The position numbers and the translations under genes are program-made. Source: Chitinophagaceae bacterium (GTDB lineage: Bacteria > Bacteroidota > Bacteroidia > Chitinophagales > Chitinophagaceae). Taken from it: 7,028 nt of DNA. Numbering within the stretch: the first letter of the stretch is position 1; the number at the start of each line of letters is the position of its first letter. Location of the stretch: assembly GCA_947461495.1 (NCBI GenBank), contig CANHLV010000092.1, forward strand, positions 1 through 7,028, written 5' to 3'. Of the stretch, positions 6,152-7,028 are shown one piece after another. Under the pieces are notes generated by a model. The model was not told where the DNA came from, ran no database searches, and saw only the letters and a program-made list of their open reading frames with translations.

Positions 6152-7028
6152 TTATTTCAATTTGAACATCAGATTTGTTACTGATTCTGATGTAAGATCA
6201 ATCAATGGTTGTGGATATATCCCAATGAAAAATATAATACCTACAATCACAATCAAAACTAATTTTTCTGTAAGATTAATGTCTTTTACTTCTGTTGTAA
6301 CATTATTTACACTGCCGTAAAAAACTTTCTGAATCATGTTTAATGTGTACACGGCAGACAATATCACGCCAAGTCCTGCAAATACAGCAAACCAAATATT
6401 CTTTTGATATAACCCTGCAAACATCAAGAACTCACCTGTAAAGGCATTGGTTAATGGCAATGCAATGTTGGCTAAAGCGATAATAATAAATAAAATGGTA
6501 AGTACAGGAGCTGAAGCAGCGAGACCACTTAATTCCGAAATTTTCTTAACCCCGGTTTTTCTTTCAATGATTTCAACTACAATCCACATGCCAATAATGT
6601 TTATTCCATGATTGAACATCTGTATGAGGACACCTTGAATGCTAATTTCGTTCATCGCAAATAAAGCTGCGCACATCAATCCGATGTGTGCTATTGAAGA
6701 ATAGGCAACCAGTTTTTTAATATTGTCCTGCATCATTGCCAAGCAACTTGCATATACAATTCCTATCACAGATAAAGTAATAACCAAATTAGCATGATGA
6801 ATAGACGCTGAAGGGAACATTGGTAAAAGCCATCTTAATACACCAAACAAACCCATTTTCACCATAATACCACTCAACGCCATCGTTACAGTTGTTGGAG
6901 ACTGATCATACGCATCGGGCTGCCATGTATGGAATGGAAAGATTGGCATTTTAATAGCAAATGCAATAAAGAAAGCTGCAAACAACCAAGCCTGTTCTGC
7001 TCCTGATAACTGCGCATTGTAAAAAGCA
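6152..7028 (-). CDS. nuoM: NADH-quinone oxidoreductase subunit M, C-terminal part
   Basis: The reading frame is open to the right edge, giving 291 residues of a protein whose start lies outside the window; family members are about 480-500 aa, so roughly 60% is present. It is a proton-pumping antiporter-like subunit of complex I. The visible part begins AFYNAQLSGAEQAWLFAAFF and continues into IKMPIFPFHTWQPDAYDQSPT, with the helix-7 lysine and the neighbouring histidine, then GIMVKMGLFG (helix-8 lysine) and KKLVAYSSIAHIGLM. LPLTNAFTGEFLMFAG keeps the glutamate that NuoM uses where NuoL and NuoN have lysine, which identifies the subunit. The TTG at 6985-6983 is an internal leucine codon, not a start. 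The stop is 26 bp from nuoN. Confidence 0.95.
   Translation of the reverse strand, partial: AFYNAQLSGAEQAWLFAAFFIAFAIKMPIFPFHTWQPDAYDQSPTTVTMALSGIMVKMGLFGVLRWLLPMFPSASIHHANLVITLSVIGIVYASCLAMMQDNIKKLVAYSSIAHIGLMCAALFAMNEISIQGVLIQMFNHGINIIGMWIVVEIIERKTGVKKISELSGLAASAPVLTILFIIIALANIALPLTNAFTGEFLMFAGLYQKNIWFAVFAGLGVILSAVYTLNMIQKVFYGSVNNVTTEVKDINLTEKLVLIVIVGIIFFIGIYPQPLIDLTSESVTNLMFKLK

Noticed and set aside
3481..6320. Several plus-strand open frames of 63-115 codons across the permease, nuoN and nuoM
   Set aside because: All are antisense to coherent membrane-protein genes, with no recognisable motifs or spacing of their own.
6983..6985. TTG as a possible start of nuoM
   Set aside because: The frame continues upstream to the window edge with typical NuoM sequence, so this is an internal leucine codon.
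1..7028. A hidden new system such as defence, mobile or secondary-metabolite genes
   Set aside because: All coding space is explained by complex I, an ABC permease, the TonB motor and mnmE. There are no transposase, integrase, toxin, repeat-array or attachment-site signs.

Overview
The window is AT-rich and every convincing gene lies on the minus strand, so biological order runs from high to low coordinates: nuoM (5' end outside the window) - nuoN - MacB/FtsX-type ABC permease - exbB - exbD - exbD - tonB - [terminator] - mnmE (only its first 64 bases are inside). The style points to Bacteroidota, probably a Chitinophagia/Sphingobacteriia-like lineage. The reasons are the TonB N-terminus with the FEGRNKAYGAYELRR signature typical of that phylum, the exbB-exbD-exbD-tonB order, an ExbB with an additional N-terminal membrane segment, A-rich leaders without Shine-Dalgarno sites, and a TAnnTTTG-type -7 element in front of mnmE. 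The exact lineage is an inference from these features only.

High-coordinate part (about 4734-7028): the last two genes of a complex I (nuo) cluster, encoding the proton-pumping membrane subunits NuoM and NuoN, 26 bp apart. Both keep the glutamate or lysine residues expected in the antiporter-like channel. After 60 bp follows a 427-aa permease of the MacB/FtsX family with no ATPase partner in view. It may be carried on the nuo transcript. A 191-bp intergenic region (3199-3389) follows, with a good minus-strand terminator and an overlapping imperfect palindrome.

Middle and low-coordinate part (about 211-3198): a compact four-gene energy-transduction operon. ExbB and two different ExbD proteins form the proton-driven inner-membrane motor. 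TonB, with a 17-residue proline-rich tract, carries the force to outer-membrane TonB-dependent (SusC-like) transporters. The operon ends in a strong intrinsic terminator at 159-191. A short regulatory region then leads into mnmE, the tRNA wobble-uridine modification GTPase.

The genes fit together loosely: complex I builds the proton gradient that ExbB/ExbD spend to energise TonB. I see no phage, IS, CRISPR, toxin or defence genes and no convincing new system; this is core chromosome. The items most worth a second look are non-coding or low-complexity: a C8 homopolymer inside tonB whose slippage would truncate the protein, the terminator/palindrome overlap ahead of exbB, and a -7 element almost abutting the mnmE start codon.
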